From HRBIN30 sp964534275 (GTDB taxonomy: Bacteria; Desulfobacterota; Binatia; HRBIN30), in contig CAZHQG010000008.1 in the NCBI GenBank assembly GCA_964534275.1, forward strand, positions 62,001 to 126,000: a stretch of DNA of 64,000 nucleotides, given 5' to 3'. The notes beneath the pieces were generated by a model, which had not been told where the DNA came from, did not search any database, and saw nothing but the letters and a program-made list of their open reading frames with translations. The translations under genes were made by a program, and so were the position numbers. Within the stretch, counting starts at the first letter, position 1. The number at the start of each line of letters is the position of its first letter. Below, in pieces: positions 8,852 through 16,763 of this stretch.

Positions 8852-9571
8852 TCATCGCGCAACCGCTCCCTGCACAACGAGCTTGCTTCCCCCAGCCACA
8901 GAGAGCCACTCTCGGTAATCGCTTGCGGCGTGAACCACGAGACGGCCACCCATCCGGTAGTGACCAAAACCGCAAAGCTCCGCGCACGCAATGGGAAACG
9001 TTCCGACCTCTGTCGGCACGAACCAACGGCGCACCTCCGTTCCTGGAAGCACGTCTTGCTTCAGCCGGACCGTTGGCAGGAAAAAACTGTGCACGACATC
9101 GCGCGAGCGCAGCCGAACCTCCACGGCTTGGCCGACCGGGACGTGCAGTTCGTTTTGCAGTTCGATGTCGTCCGCCGTGCCTAGCTCGCCATCCGGGCCC
9201 GGGTGCAGCACGGTCCACGCAAACTGTCGCGCTTCCACACGGATGGCCAAGGCATTCGGCGGCGCGGCAGACACCAGCTGCTCCCACAATCGCTGCCCCC
9301 GTACTTCGATCGCTAAGTCCGATAGAAACACGCCGACCGCCGCCACCACGATCCATCGAATCTCCCGTGCCTCGGCCGCAAACGGGACTCGACCCCGCCC
9401 CCGGCCGTTTGCCTTCCACAACAACCACCCCAACACCGCCAGAGTTGCTGCCAACCACAGTCCGACAACCAAGGCAATCATCAGGAACAGCGCATCGATC
9501 TCGGCGGCGAAAGTGGACGTTGCCGGTGGCCAAAGCCACCGCGGGATCGAGGAAAGCCAGAGTAGAACCAT
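8852..9571 (-). CDS. coxB: Cytochrome c oxidase subunit II
   Basis: A 239-residue subunit with two N-terminal membrane helices (about 28-50 and 70-90) and a periplasmic cupredoxin domain that takes electrons from cytochrome c. The binuclear CuA ligands are all present: His161, then C196-x-E198-x-C200, His204 and Met207 in CAELCGFGHYRM. There is no fused cytochrome c domain, so this is not a caa3 form. First gene of the operon coxB-coxA-coxC; coxA begins 67 bases later. The ATG at 9571 is preceded by GTGAGG. No SCO or heme a synthase gene is in the window. Confidence 0.95.
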   Translation of the reverse strand: MVLLWLSSIPRWLWPPATSTFAAEIDALFLMIALVVGLWLAATLAVLGWLLWKANGRGRGRVPFAAEAREIRWIVVAAVGVFLSDLAIEVRGQRLWEQLVSAAPPNALAIRVEARQFAWTVLHPGPDGELGTADDIELQNELHVPVGQAVEVRLRSRDVVHSFFLPTVRLKQDVLPGTEVRRWFVPTEVGTFPIACAELCGFGHYRMGGRLVVHAASDYREWLSVAGGSKLVVQGAVAR

Positions 9572-9662
9572 CGGGATGCCTCACCCTGCCAAACCGCGCC
9601 TCGAACCGCAATGCGTTGGAAGCCGCTTGCAGTGGACCCGGCTTCCGGGTAACCGAACGAGG

Positions 9663-10118
9663 GTGAGCGACGCAGGCAAGTTCGACCGGATTTTGCTTCC
9701 CGTGGACTTTTCCTCGCAATGCGACATTGCCGCGCGGCACGCAGCGTGGTTCGCCACGGTAGGCGGTGGCACCGTGCATTTGGTGCACGTGATCGTGAAT
9801 CCCTTGGACGACGTGTACCAAACCCACACGCTGCCGCCACTCAAGGTCGTCGATGCCGCCGAAGAAACCGCGCGCCTCCTCCTTCGTCAGGTGGCCGACC
9901 GTTGCTTTCCTGCCACTGTGCCGCGCGTTCTGCACGTTCGGCACGGCGACCCGTACGAGAAGATTCTCGCGGTCGTGGAAGAGGTGCGGCCGGACTTGAT
10001 CGTGCTTTCCACCCGTGGGCGTGGAGGTCTTGCACACCTGGTCATCGGAAGCGTGGCGGAAAAACTGGTCCGGCACGCCCCGTGCCCGGTATTCGTGGTC
10101 CCCCGGCCGCGGAGCTAA
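9663..10118 (+). CDS. Universal stress protein, ATP-binding type
   Basis: A single UspA domain of about 151 residues. FDRILLPVDFS is the first strand and the loop TRGRGGLAHLVIGSVAEKL matches the G-x2-G-x9-G-S/T nucleotide-binding motif, so this is the ATP-binding class rather than the UspA class. Such proteins act in the cytoplasm in stress survival by unclear means. There is no ATG in frame close to the domain; I use the GTG at 9663, four codons before the domain begins. The frame is open upstream but antisense to the cox genes. It reads divergently from the cox operon, with 91 bases between. Confidence 0.82.
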   Translation: MSDAGKFDRILLPVDFSSQCDIAARHAAWFATVGGGTVHLVHVIVNPLDDVYQTHTLPPLKVVDAAEETARLLLRQVADRCFPATVPRVLHVRHGDPYEKILAVVEEVRPDLIVLSTRGRGGLAHLVIGSVAEKLVRHAPCPVFVVPRPRS

Positions 10119-10203
10119 CGTGCCGCCCTACTTCCAGCCACGCGGCTGGCAAGTCGGACAGACCGGTCGCGTGGCCTGAACCCGGGGAACGGAAACAGCG
10201 GTA

Positions 10204-10237
10204 GGCGGGCACCAGGTGCGAACACTTGGTGCCCGCC
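10204..10237. terminator. Bidirectional hairpin terminator between convergent genes
   Basis: A perfect 11-base inverted repeat, GGCGGGCACCA and TGGTGCCCGCC, with a 12-base loop. It sits between the ends of the universal stress protein gene (stop at 10118) and the convergent Thr-Pro repeat gene (stop at 10244). There is no long T run on either side, so it may act by stem strength or with Rho. Confidence 0.65.
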
Positions 10238-10243
10238 TCGCGT

Positions 10244-12136
10244 TTATCGCGCAAAGCGGCGTCGGTAGCGCAAGATCGCGTACAAGCCCAAGCCGGTAAG
10301 AATCGCAACCAACGCACCGGTTCCAGGCGTCCCCGCAACGGGCACAGGAGCCGAGCAACGCGTGCTCGTCGCGCAGTCCGGGTCTGCACAGTCGACGAGT
10401 TCGTCGGAATCATTGTCGAACCCGTCGCTACAGGCAAAGTCACCCGCCTCGTTCTCAAAGTCCGCCGGTGTGGGGGTCACTGTGGGAGTAATCGTCGGTG
10501 TCCTTGTAAACGTCGGTGTGCGGGTTGGTGTAGAGGTTGGCGTGTCCGTCGGAGTCGGCGTCACTGTCGGCGTGGAAGTTGGCGTGGGGGTCGGGGTGTC
10601 GGTTGGGGTGGCGGTCGGCGTGTGCGTGGGGGTTTGAGTCGGAGTGTTCGTTGGTGTCGACGTCGGGGTGTTTGTCGGCGTCTGCGTTGGCGTGTGCGTC
10701 GGCGTAGAAGTCGGGGTTTCGGTTGGGGTGGATGTCGGCGTGTGCGTGGGGGTTTGAGTCGGGGTGTCCGTCGGGGTGAACGTCGGGGTGTCGGTCGGGG
10801 TTTGAGTCGGAGTGTCTGTCGGGGTCGCCGTCGGCGTGTCGGTCGGGGTTTGCGTCGGGGTGTGCGTGGGCGTGTTCGTCGGTGTCTGAGTCGGGGTGTC
10901 TGTCGGGGTGAACGTCGGGGTGGCGGTCGGCGTCTCGGTCGGTGTGTGCGTGGGTGTGGAAGTCGGAGTGTCCGTCGGTGTAGATGTCGGCGTGTGTGTG
11001 GGGGTTTGAGTCGGAGTGTCTGTCGGGGTCGCCGTCGGAGTGTCGGTCGGGGTTTGCGTCGGCGTGTCCGTGGGCGTGTTCGTCGGTGTCTGAGTCGGGG
11101 TGTCTGTCGGGGTGAACGTCGGAGTGACGGTCGGCGTCTCGGTCGGTGTGTGCGTGGGTGTGGAAGTCGGAGTGTCCGTCGGTGTAGATGTCGGCGTGTG
11201 TGTGGGGGTTTGAGTCGGAGTGTCTGTCGGGGTCGCCGTCGGAGTGTCGGTCGGGGTTTGCGTCGGGGTGTTCGTGGGCGTAAACGTCGGGGTGTCGGTC
11301 GGGGTTTGCGTCGGTGTCTCGGTCGGGGGGATGCCCTCGAAATCGTACACGTCCAGCTCCTGACCTACGGCCTGGATCTCGAACGAGTCCACGTTCCCAT
11401 CGAAGCTGTTCCAGCCCGACCCTGCTTTAAAAAGGATCGCTCCCAACAAGCCGCTTGGATGTACCCCGATGTTGGGGAAGCAGCCGATAATCTTCGCCAA
11501 GGTGCACGGAATCGCCTGGGTCGCGAGGCATGCCCCCGGCCCGCTATTCAAGCATGAATTATTGGGCACCGAGCCTCCGCTCGCCCACCACCCATTTGCG
11601 TTTAAGTCCAGAGTATCCCACTGCTGCCAGACTCCGGGCACAACGGGCTGACCCAACCCGGTCGCCGCCAAGTACGGCTCGAACACGAGACGCCCCTGGA
11701 AACTCAGATTTGAATCGGTGATGTCGCTGTCGTATTGAATTTGCAAAGCGGGAAGAAGTCCCAGAGCCGAAGCCGAAGTTTGGTACGTCTGGTACCGAAG
11801 CACCGCCAGGTCCGCCAATCTCAAGGAATTCCATCCCAAGCGACCAAATGCGATACCGTCTCCCGAAGTGTTGACCTGTAACCGAACGCTCCCAAATCCC
11901 AAAGGCGGCGTCCCGGGCCCCACATTTTGGAAGTTTCCCGCCGCACTACTGCCACTCTCCACCAAAAACCCCCAACCTCCAGGGTTCAGTGGAGAGACCA
12001 CGATGGTCGCCCCGAAGGCACCTTGAGCCCACAGGCATGCTGCCAGGAAAGCAGACACCCTGTACCTGAACGCTGACAGTCCCCGGCCAAACAATCCCCT
12101 TTGGGCACGTCGTCCGTGCTCGCTGCTTGCCGTCAT
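10244..12136 (-). CDS. Thr-Pro repeat surface protein with C-terminal membrane anchor
   Basis: A 630-residue exported protein with a clear layout. Residues 1-43 are a signal peptide ending near AFGA. Residues about 44-265 form a beta-rich domain of unknown type with a few cysteines. Residues about 266-555 are a low-complexity stalk built on the four-residue unit T-P-T-x. Then comes a short Cys/Asp segment (CSDGFDNDSDELVDC...DC). The end is a hydrophobic helix followed by RYRRRFAR. A helix plus arginine cluster at the extreme C-terminus resembles PEP-CTERM, IPTL-CTERM and MYXO-CTERM sorting signals, though it is not an exact match. This suggests a surface-anchored stalked protein, perhaps an adhesin; the ligand is unknown. 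The start has GGGGGTG upstream. Confidence 0.7.
   Translation of the reverse strand: MTASSEHGRRAQRGLFGRGLSAFRYRVSAFLAACLWAQGAFGATIVVSPLNPGGWGFLVESGSSAAGNFQNVGPGTPPLGFGSVRLQVNTSGDGIAFGRLGWNSLRLADLAVLRYQTYQTSASALGLLPALQIQYDSDITDSNLSFQGRLVFEPYLAATGLGQPVVPGVWQQWDTLDLNANGWWASGGSVPNNSCLNSGPGACLATQAIPCTLAKIIGCFPNIGVHPSGLLGAILFKAGSGWNSFDGNVDSFEIQAVGQELDVYDFEGIPPTETPTQTPTDTPTFTPTNTPTQTPTDTPTATPTDTPTQTPTHTPTSTPTDTPTSTPTHTPTETPTVTPTFTPTDTPTQTPTNTPTDTPTQTPTDTPTATPTDTPTQTPTHTPTSTPTDTPTSTPTHTPTETPTATPTFTPTDTPTQTPTNTPTHTPTQTPTDTPTATPTDTPTQTPTDTPTFTPTDTPTQTPTHTPTSTPTETPTSTPTHTPTQTPTNTPTSTPTNTPTQTPTHTPTATPTDTPTPTPTSTPTVTPTPTDTPTSTPTRTPTFTRTPTITPTVTPTPADFENEAGDFACSDGFDNDSDELVDCADPDCATSTRCSAPVPVAGTPGTGALVAILTGLGLYAILRYRRRFAR
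10467..11330 (-). repeat. 12-base coding repeat (T-P-T-x) with a 204-base higher-order period
   Basis: On the minus strand this stretch encodes about 70 copies of T-P-T-x, with x drawn from D, Q, A, S, H, N, F, E and V. A distinctive landmark, GGGGTTTGAG, occurs at 10797, 11001 and 11205, exactly 204 bases apart (17 units of 12). The two copies between these points are nearly identical, including the order of the variable x residues. The array therefore grew by duplication of long blocks as well as single units, and its length is likely to vary between strains. Such arrays are also prone to assembly collapse. Confidence 0.9.
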
Positions 12137-12442
12137 GAATCACCCCCGTTTTGTACCGCGATCAACTTCTATCGGACCTCGCACCGCAAAATTTGACAAA
12201 AAGCGTGATGCTTTTTTGCCAGACAACTGCGACCGCTGTCAATAGGGAAAACTGCCGATGGCGGAGTCACGACGATCGGACTCACTCGACTGGCTACAGC
12301 TTTTTCTCCACTTCAAAAGTTTCCGGGTTTCGGATACAGGGGAAGCGCCCTGCTCGAGCGAGCTAGAACGCGAATGCGTGGGGAGCGAGCAGCGGCAGCC
12401 AGTGAGAAAATGCAAAAAACTTGTCAAAGGAGGGCGGCAGAG
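12137..12442. promoter_or_regulatory. Divergent intergenic region (306 bases)
   Basis: The region separates the Thr-Pro repeat gene (left) from the beta-barrel candidate (right) and must contain both promoters. It is more AT-rich than its neighbours around 12185-12250. A small hairpin (AAAAAGC/GCTTTTT, 12198-12216) lies inside a TTTGACAAAAAG stretch. Two short ORFs cross the gap but have no recognisable product. A strong ribosome site (AAGGAGGG, 12427-12434) ends the region. I see no RNA gene. Confidence 0.4.
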
Positions 12443-13018
12443 ATGGTGGCACGAGGGCTTTTGGTGCTGTGTGCTGCAGTTGTTGTGGTGTCGAGCGGGC
12501 GGGGCATGGCTTACGGCCAAACCTTGGAACCCTATACGGGCGTCGACGTGGGCATGGCTGCGCCTACGGAAAAGTTCCGCCGTACCGCAGACGTGGGTGG
12601 CGTGATCGCCGTGCGGGGTGGGCTGCGATTGTTCACGTTGGCCGATAGTTTTGCCGTCGGACTCGAGGGCTCACCGCAGTTCGTCGCGCTTCCGATCGAC
12701 AGCGGGGTGTCGACCAAAGGACGCGATGTCCAAAGCGTATTTTCGCTCACCTTTGGGCCGCGCTTCGCGCTGTACGACGAGCACCTGGAAATCTCTCTTG
12801 CCAGCGGCGGTGGTTATTACTTGCACACCACAGGTGTCGTCGACGACGACGGCGGCGGCTGGTACCTAGCCGGTGCCCTGCAGTACCAACTCGGGAATGG
12901 GAACACCATCGGACTGTTCGCCCGCCGTGACGAAGCGCACATGCGGCCGGTCAAAGGGCCTTCCACGGACCTCACCACGTACTTCACCGCCGGGTTGACA
13001 TTCCACCACCGTTATTGA
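12443..13018 (+). CDS. Outer-membrane beta-barrel candidate, unknown function
   Basis: A 191-residue protein with a signal peptide (hydrophobic VLCAAVVVVSS, cleavage probably after MAYG). The mature part has alternating hydrophobic strands with Gly and aromatics and ends in FTAGLTFHHRY, a terminal aromatic strand as in outer-membrane barrels. Length and strand number suggest a small barrel of about eight strands. The ATG at 12443 has AAGGAGG ten bases upstream; an in-frame ATG at 12410 lies before that ribosome site and is less likely. It could also be an OmpA/OmpW-like porin relative; no family is certain. Confidence 0.6.
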   Translation: MVARGLLVLCAAVVVVSSGRGMAYGQTLEPYTGVDVGMAAPTEKFRRTADVGGVIAVRGGLRLFTLADSFAVGLEGSPQFVALPIDSGVSTKGRDVQSVFSLTFGPRFALYDEHLEISLASGGGYYLHTTGVVDDDGGGWYLAGALQYQLGNGNTIGLFARRDEAHMRPVKGPSTDLTTYFTAGLTFHHRY

Positions 13019-13175
13019 GCGAGCACCGTTCCGCAAACGCGGCATTCGCTACCGGGGGTTGCCAACTGCAACGCGAACAGTACAGCCCGCGCTTCCAAGC
13101 AGGCTTGTTGCTATGACGCCCAGGTGGACGCAGGTCCTACGGCAGAAGCGGTAGTTCGCAGTCTCGATTGCGTTC

Positions 13176-15569
13176 ATGAATGGTACTGCCCCTCTTCGAC
13201 CCAAACGCCGCTGGCTCACCCTTTTTCGTTTTCTAACCGGCCGACTGCGCGGCCAGACCCAAGGGACGTTCCCTCCGCTCACCCCCGAGCTGCTCCCGCC
13301 AACCAGGGGACGGGTCGAGGTCCTTCGCGATGCCCGGGGAATTCCTCACATCTATGCCGGCAACGAGGAGGACCTGTACGGAGTTCTCGGGTATCTGATG
13401 GCGGCCGATCGCTTCACGTTGATGGACGTTCTCCGGCACCTCGGTGCGGGTCGTCTGACCGAACTCATCGGAAATCCGCGGTTCCCGACCGCCAACCCGA
13501 TGTTTCCGGCTCGCTCGCTCGTGGACGTCGACGCCTTCGTGCGACCCCTCGACTTCGAAGCCGCCAGCGAACGCGACTACGAAGCAGCCCCGGCGAGAGC
13601 ACGCGCGGTGCTCGAGGCCTTTGCAGCCGGTGTGAACGCTGCGCTCGCAGCAATGGAGGGTTGCTACCCCGTCGATCACTTACCGTTCGGACCCGTGCAC
13701 CCTTGGCGCCCGGCTGACGCGCTGCTCGTTGCACGGACGTGCGCATTTTGCGTGGCACTCGCGCCGCTCGATATCGAGCTCGCTGTGGACGCAATCCGCG
13801 GTGCAGTCGGTGACGAGGTTGCAAAGCGCCTCTTTCCTGAAGCGCCGTGGCACGAGGCCCCGCAATGCGTTCGTGGACCCGTCCCCGAACCTGAGCCACC
13901 GCTGCACTTCGACGGAGTCGGCAGCAACAATTGGGTCGTTGCCGGAAGCCGCTCGGTTTCGGGAAAGCCCATTTTTGCCAACGACCCGCACGTCCCGTTT
14001 TTTCCTCTCCCCACGTTCTGGTACCACGCTCACCTCGAGTGCCCAGAGTACCGGATTCAGGGCGGACTTCTGCCAGGCTGCCCGGTGTTCCCGTATGGCC
14101 ATAACGGTTTTCTTGCCTGGGGCGTTACCACCGCGTATCGCGATGCGTGGGATCTGTTCCGCGTCCATCGCTTGCCGGACAACCCCAGCCGCTACCGCAC
14201 GGCCGGGGGAACAGAATCGATCCGCAAACATCGCGAACGCCACACGGTCCGCTTCGGAACCGATGTGTGGCTCGAGTGGGAGAGTTGCCCCCATGGCATT
14301 CTTTACCCCGGATGGAAACACCACGACGGTGTGGATTTGGCCTTGCGCTACGCTCCGAGCGACGCGGGCGCGTTCTTCCATGGCTTTTTGCGCTTGGCAG
14401 AAGCACGCACCGTCGAACAACACCGCACAGCCTTGGAGGAGATCAACACGGGGCCCTTCGACTTCAACCACCTCTATGCACACGTGGACGGCACCATTGC
14501 TTGGGAACCCTACGGTCAGCTTCCCCGGCGCGGGCGCAGTGGCTTGTTCGTACGCGATGCACACGACCCGGCCGCCGATTGGAAAGGCTTTCTCTCGTTT
14601 GCTGCGAACCCCAAAATCATCGATCCGCCACACGGTTTTCTTGCAACGGCAAATTCGTTCACGGATGCCGAACAAAACGCCGCAATTTCGAGTCCGACCC
14701 ACGCGGAACCCCCGTATCGGCAACGACGAATCGAAGCGTTCCTCGCGTCGCAAGAGAGGCACTCCGTGGAATCGTTTTTCGCCCTGCAGTCGGACATCAC
14801 AAGCCCCTATGGCCTTCCGCTGCGGGACGCCATTTGTGCAGCCCTCGCGCCACGATACGCAAACCACGACGGCATCCGCGGCGCAGCGTACCGAGCCCTC
14901 CTGGAGTGGAACGGCGTGAACGAAACGACAGCGGTCGCCCCCTCGATTCTAGGCTGGCTTCAGCGTGACCTCGCAGAACTGTGTTTCTTGCCACTGCTCG
15001 GTCCGAGCGCAGGTCCGCACTTCTTGCGAACGCGGCGCGCCATCCCGCGATTGCACCGCCTGCTTGCCGACCCCGACGACCCCATTCGCGCCGACGTCGA
15101 GCGGGCGGCAGGCCAAACAATCGCAGAGCTCGTGTGCCGTGCCTTCGAGCGCACGGTCACTCGGCTAGAGCAGGCGTATGGACCGGACGCCCATCAATGG
15201 ACCTGGGGGCGCGTACACCGCCTTCGGCTTGCCCTGTGGCCGGGAGAACTGCCGTGGATCGGCCACTGGTTTCGCGCTCTGGACGACGGTTTTCCTGGCG
15301 ATTTGTACAGCGTCAGTCCGAGCGTTTCGTTCCCAGTCGGCAACACCCTGCGCTCGTTCGTCGGCGCCACGAGCCGCTTCGTCTGCGATCTTGCCCGACC
15401 CGAGGAAGCCTACTTTGCGCACAGCTCCGGACCCAGCGGCAACCCGAACAGCCGCTACTTTGCGTCGTGCACACCAGGCTGGCGACGCTTCGAGTATTTC
15501 AAGTCAGCCCTTTGGCAACCGCACGAAATTCCCGACCCGGTCGAACACGTCATCGTAGAGCCGCGGTAA
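13176..15569 (+). CDS. Penicillin-acylase-family N-terminal nucleophile hydrolase
   Basis: A 797-residue member of the penicillin amidase (S45) family, which is made as one chain and cuts itself to expose a Ser nucleophile. The cleavage point and nucleophile are seen at DGVG|Ser250-N-N-W, followed by VVAGSRSVSGKPIFANDPH. The segment before it is the small alpha chain with RDARGIPHIYA; the later part is the large beta chain. The family cleaves amide bonds of acylated compounds such as beta-lactams, acyl-homoserine lactones and acyl-amino acids. I see no clear signal peptide in the Arg-rich N-terminus, though Ser45 enzymes are often periplasmic. The natural substrate is unknown. It stands alone, converging on the LysR gene. 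Confidence 0.88.
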   Translation: MNGTAPLRPKRRWLTLFRFLTGRLRGQTQGTFPPLTPELLPPTRGRVEVLRDARGIPHIYAGNEEDLYGVLGYLMAADRFTLMDVLRHLGAGRLTELIGNPRFPTANPMFPARSLVDVDAFVRPLDFEAASERDYEAAPARARAVLEAFAAGVNAALAAMEGCYPVDHLPFGPVHPWRPADALLVARTCAFCVALAPLDIELAVDAIRGAVGDEVAKRLFPEAPWHEAPQCVRGPVPEPEPPLHFDGVGSNNWVVAGSRSVSGKPIFANDPHVPFFPLPTFWYHAHLECPEYRIQGGLLPGCPVFPYGHNGFLAWGVTTAYRDAWDLFRVHRLPDNPSRYRTAGGTESIRKHRERHTVRFGTDVWLEWESCPHGILYPGWKHHDGVDLALRYAPSDAGAFFHGFLRLAEARTVEQHRTALEEINTGPFDFNHLYAHVDGTIAWEPYGQLPRRGRSGLFVRDAHDPAADWKGFLSFAANPKIIDPPHGFLATANSFTDAEQNAAISSPTHAEPPYRQRRIEAFLASQERHSVESFFALQSDITSPYGLPLRDAICAALAPRYANHDGIRGAAYRALLEWNGVNETTAVAPSILGWLQRDLAELCFLPLLGPSAGPHFLRTRRAIPRLHRLLADPDDPIRADVERAAGQTIAELVCRAFERTVTRLEQAYGPDAHQWTWGRVHRLRLALWPGELPWIGHWFRALDDGFPGDLYSVSPSVSFPVGNTLRSFVGATSRFVCDLARPEEAYFAHSSGPSGNPNSRYFASCTPGWRRFEYFKSALWQPHEIPDPVEHVIVEPR

Positions 15570-15651
15570 TTCCGCAACGGCTAGCCGCTGCCCTTCACGG
15601 GTACGACACTCGAGTGCCCAGCCCACACGGCACGACGACCTCGACAGGCCG

Positions 15652-16551
15652 TCACTCGTGAAGCTGTTGCAGGTCCGGACGCTTCAGCACCTCGATAAAT
15701 TTCACGGCAGCGGGAGAAAGGTGACGCCCTTTTTTATGCACAATCCCTAACGGCCGCAAAATCGTCTCGTCGGCGAGATGCACCACGCGCAACGACCCGT
15801 GCTCCACCTCGTACTTCACGGAAGCCAGCGGGACGATGCTGATGCCTTGACCGATTTCCACTGCGCGCTTGATGGTTTCGATGTTGTCGTACTCCCCCAC
15901 GTAACGCACGTGGATTTGCCGATCCTTGAACAACTGATCGAGCGCGCGCCGAGTTGCCACCTCGCGCTCGTAACCCACGAACGTCTCACCGTCGAGTTTT
16001 GCGAGCGTCACCCGCTTTTGGTTCGCCAGCGGATGGTCGGGCGGGCATACCACAACCAACCGATCTTCGCGGAAAGGCACAATGTTGATTTGCGGGTGTT
16101 TCGCGGGGTACGCCACGATGCCCAAATCGATCCGTCCAGCGATCGTGTCGTCGTAAATCTTGTTCGGGCGCGAGTACTCTACGTGCACGCTCACCTGCGG
16201 GTACAAACGCAAATACTCCTTCAAATACGGCGGTAGCTCGTGCAACCCGACGCTGTACACGATTGCCACGCGCAACGGCCCCGAGACGATCTTCGCACTT
16301 TCTTGCAGCTCGGTTTCGATTTGCCGGTACTTCTCCAAGATCTCCCGGCTCGCTCGGTAGAGAATGGCGCCTTCAGGCGTGGGCTTGGCGCCAGAGCGAC
16401 TTCGTTCCAGCAATCGGCACTGGTACTTCAGCTCGAGGTTGCGCAATTGCTGGCTCACAGCCGATTGCGTGATGAAGTTTTGTGCCGCCGCTTGCGAGAA
16501 GCTCCCCGTTTCCACTACGTCGCAAAACACCTTGAGCGTCTCGATGTGCAT
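15652..16551 (-). CDS. LysR-family transcriptional regulator
   Basis: A 299-residue regulator of standard length. The N-terminal winged helix-turn-helix reads FCDVVETGSFSQAAAQNFITQSAVSQQLRNLE (in sections), followed by the linker helix and two alpha/beta effector domains from about residue 90. These proteins bind DNA as tetramers and respond to a small molecule. The gene reads divergently from glmU, with 212 bases between, so control of itself or of glmU through that region is possible but not shown. The sequence does not identify the ligand. Confidence 0.92.
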   Translation of the reverse strand: MHIETLKVFCDVVETGSFSQAAAQNFITQSAVSQQLRNLELKYQCRLLERSRSGAKPTPEGAILYRASREILEKYRQIETELQESAKIVSGPLRVAIVYSVGLHELPPYLKEYLRLYPQVSVHVEYSRPNKIYDDTIAGRIDLGIVAYPAKHPQINIVPFREDRLVVVCPPDHPLANQKRVTLAKLDGETFVGYEREVATRRALDQLFKDRQIHVRYVGEYDNIETIKRAVEIGQGISIVPLASVKYEVEHGSLRVVHLADETILRPLGIVHKKGRHLSPAAVKFIEVLKRPDLQQLHE

Positions 16552-16763
16552 GGGCCGAAAGGTTAGTCGATCTCATCATGATGTCAACCAAGACACATGC
16601 ATACTTATGAGCGCTCTCCCTTGCGCAAAGCCGTTGCCCTTGCGGTTGCCGCGCGCCGCTGGCTTGCTCCTCGAGGAGCGTGTGTGCGTCCTCGCAACCA
16701 GCGAAGTGGTCTGTGCAGACAAGAGAACTTGACTTTTATCTTCGTACTGTTCATGGAGTAGAC

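Noticed and set aside
7489..9666. A 725-codon plus-strand ORF across the cox operon.
   Set aside because: It is antisense to coxA and coxB, both of which have all metal ligands; its product is rich in His, Gln and Arg without any family pattern.
10226..11557. A 443-codon plus-strand ORF rich in Arg, Gly and Cys.
   Set aside because: It is the antisense reading of the T-P-T-x repeat; composition follows from the repeat.
13680..14919. Long ORFs on both strands (395-396 codons) inside the acylase gene.
   Set aside because: Both overlap the well supported acylase frame and show no domain.
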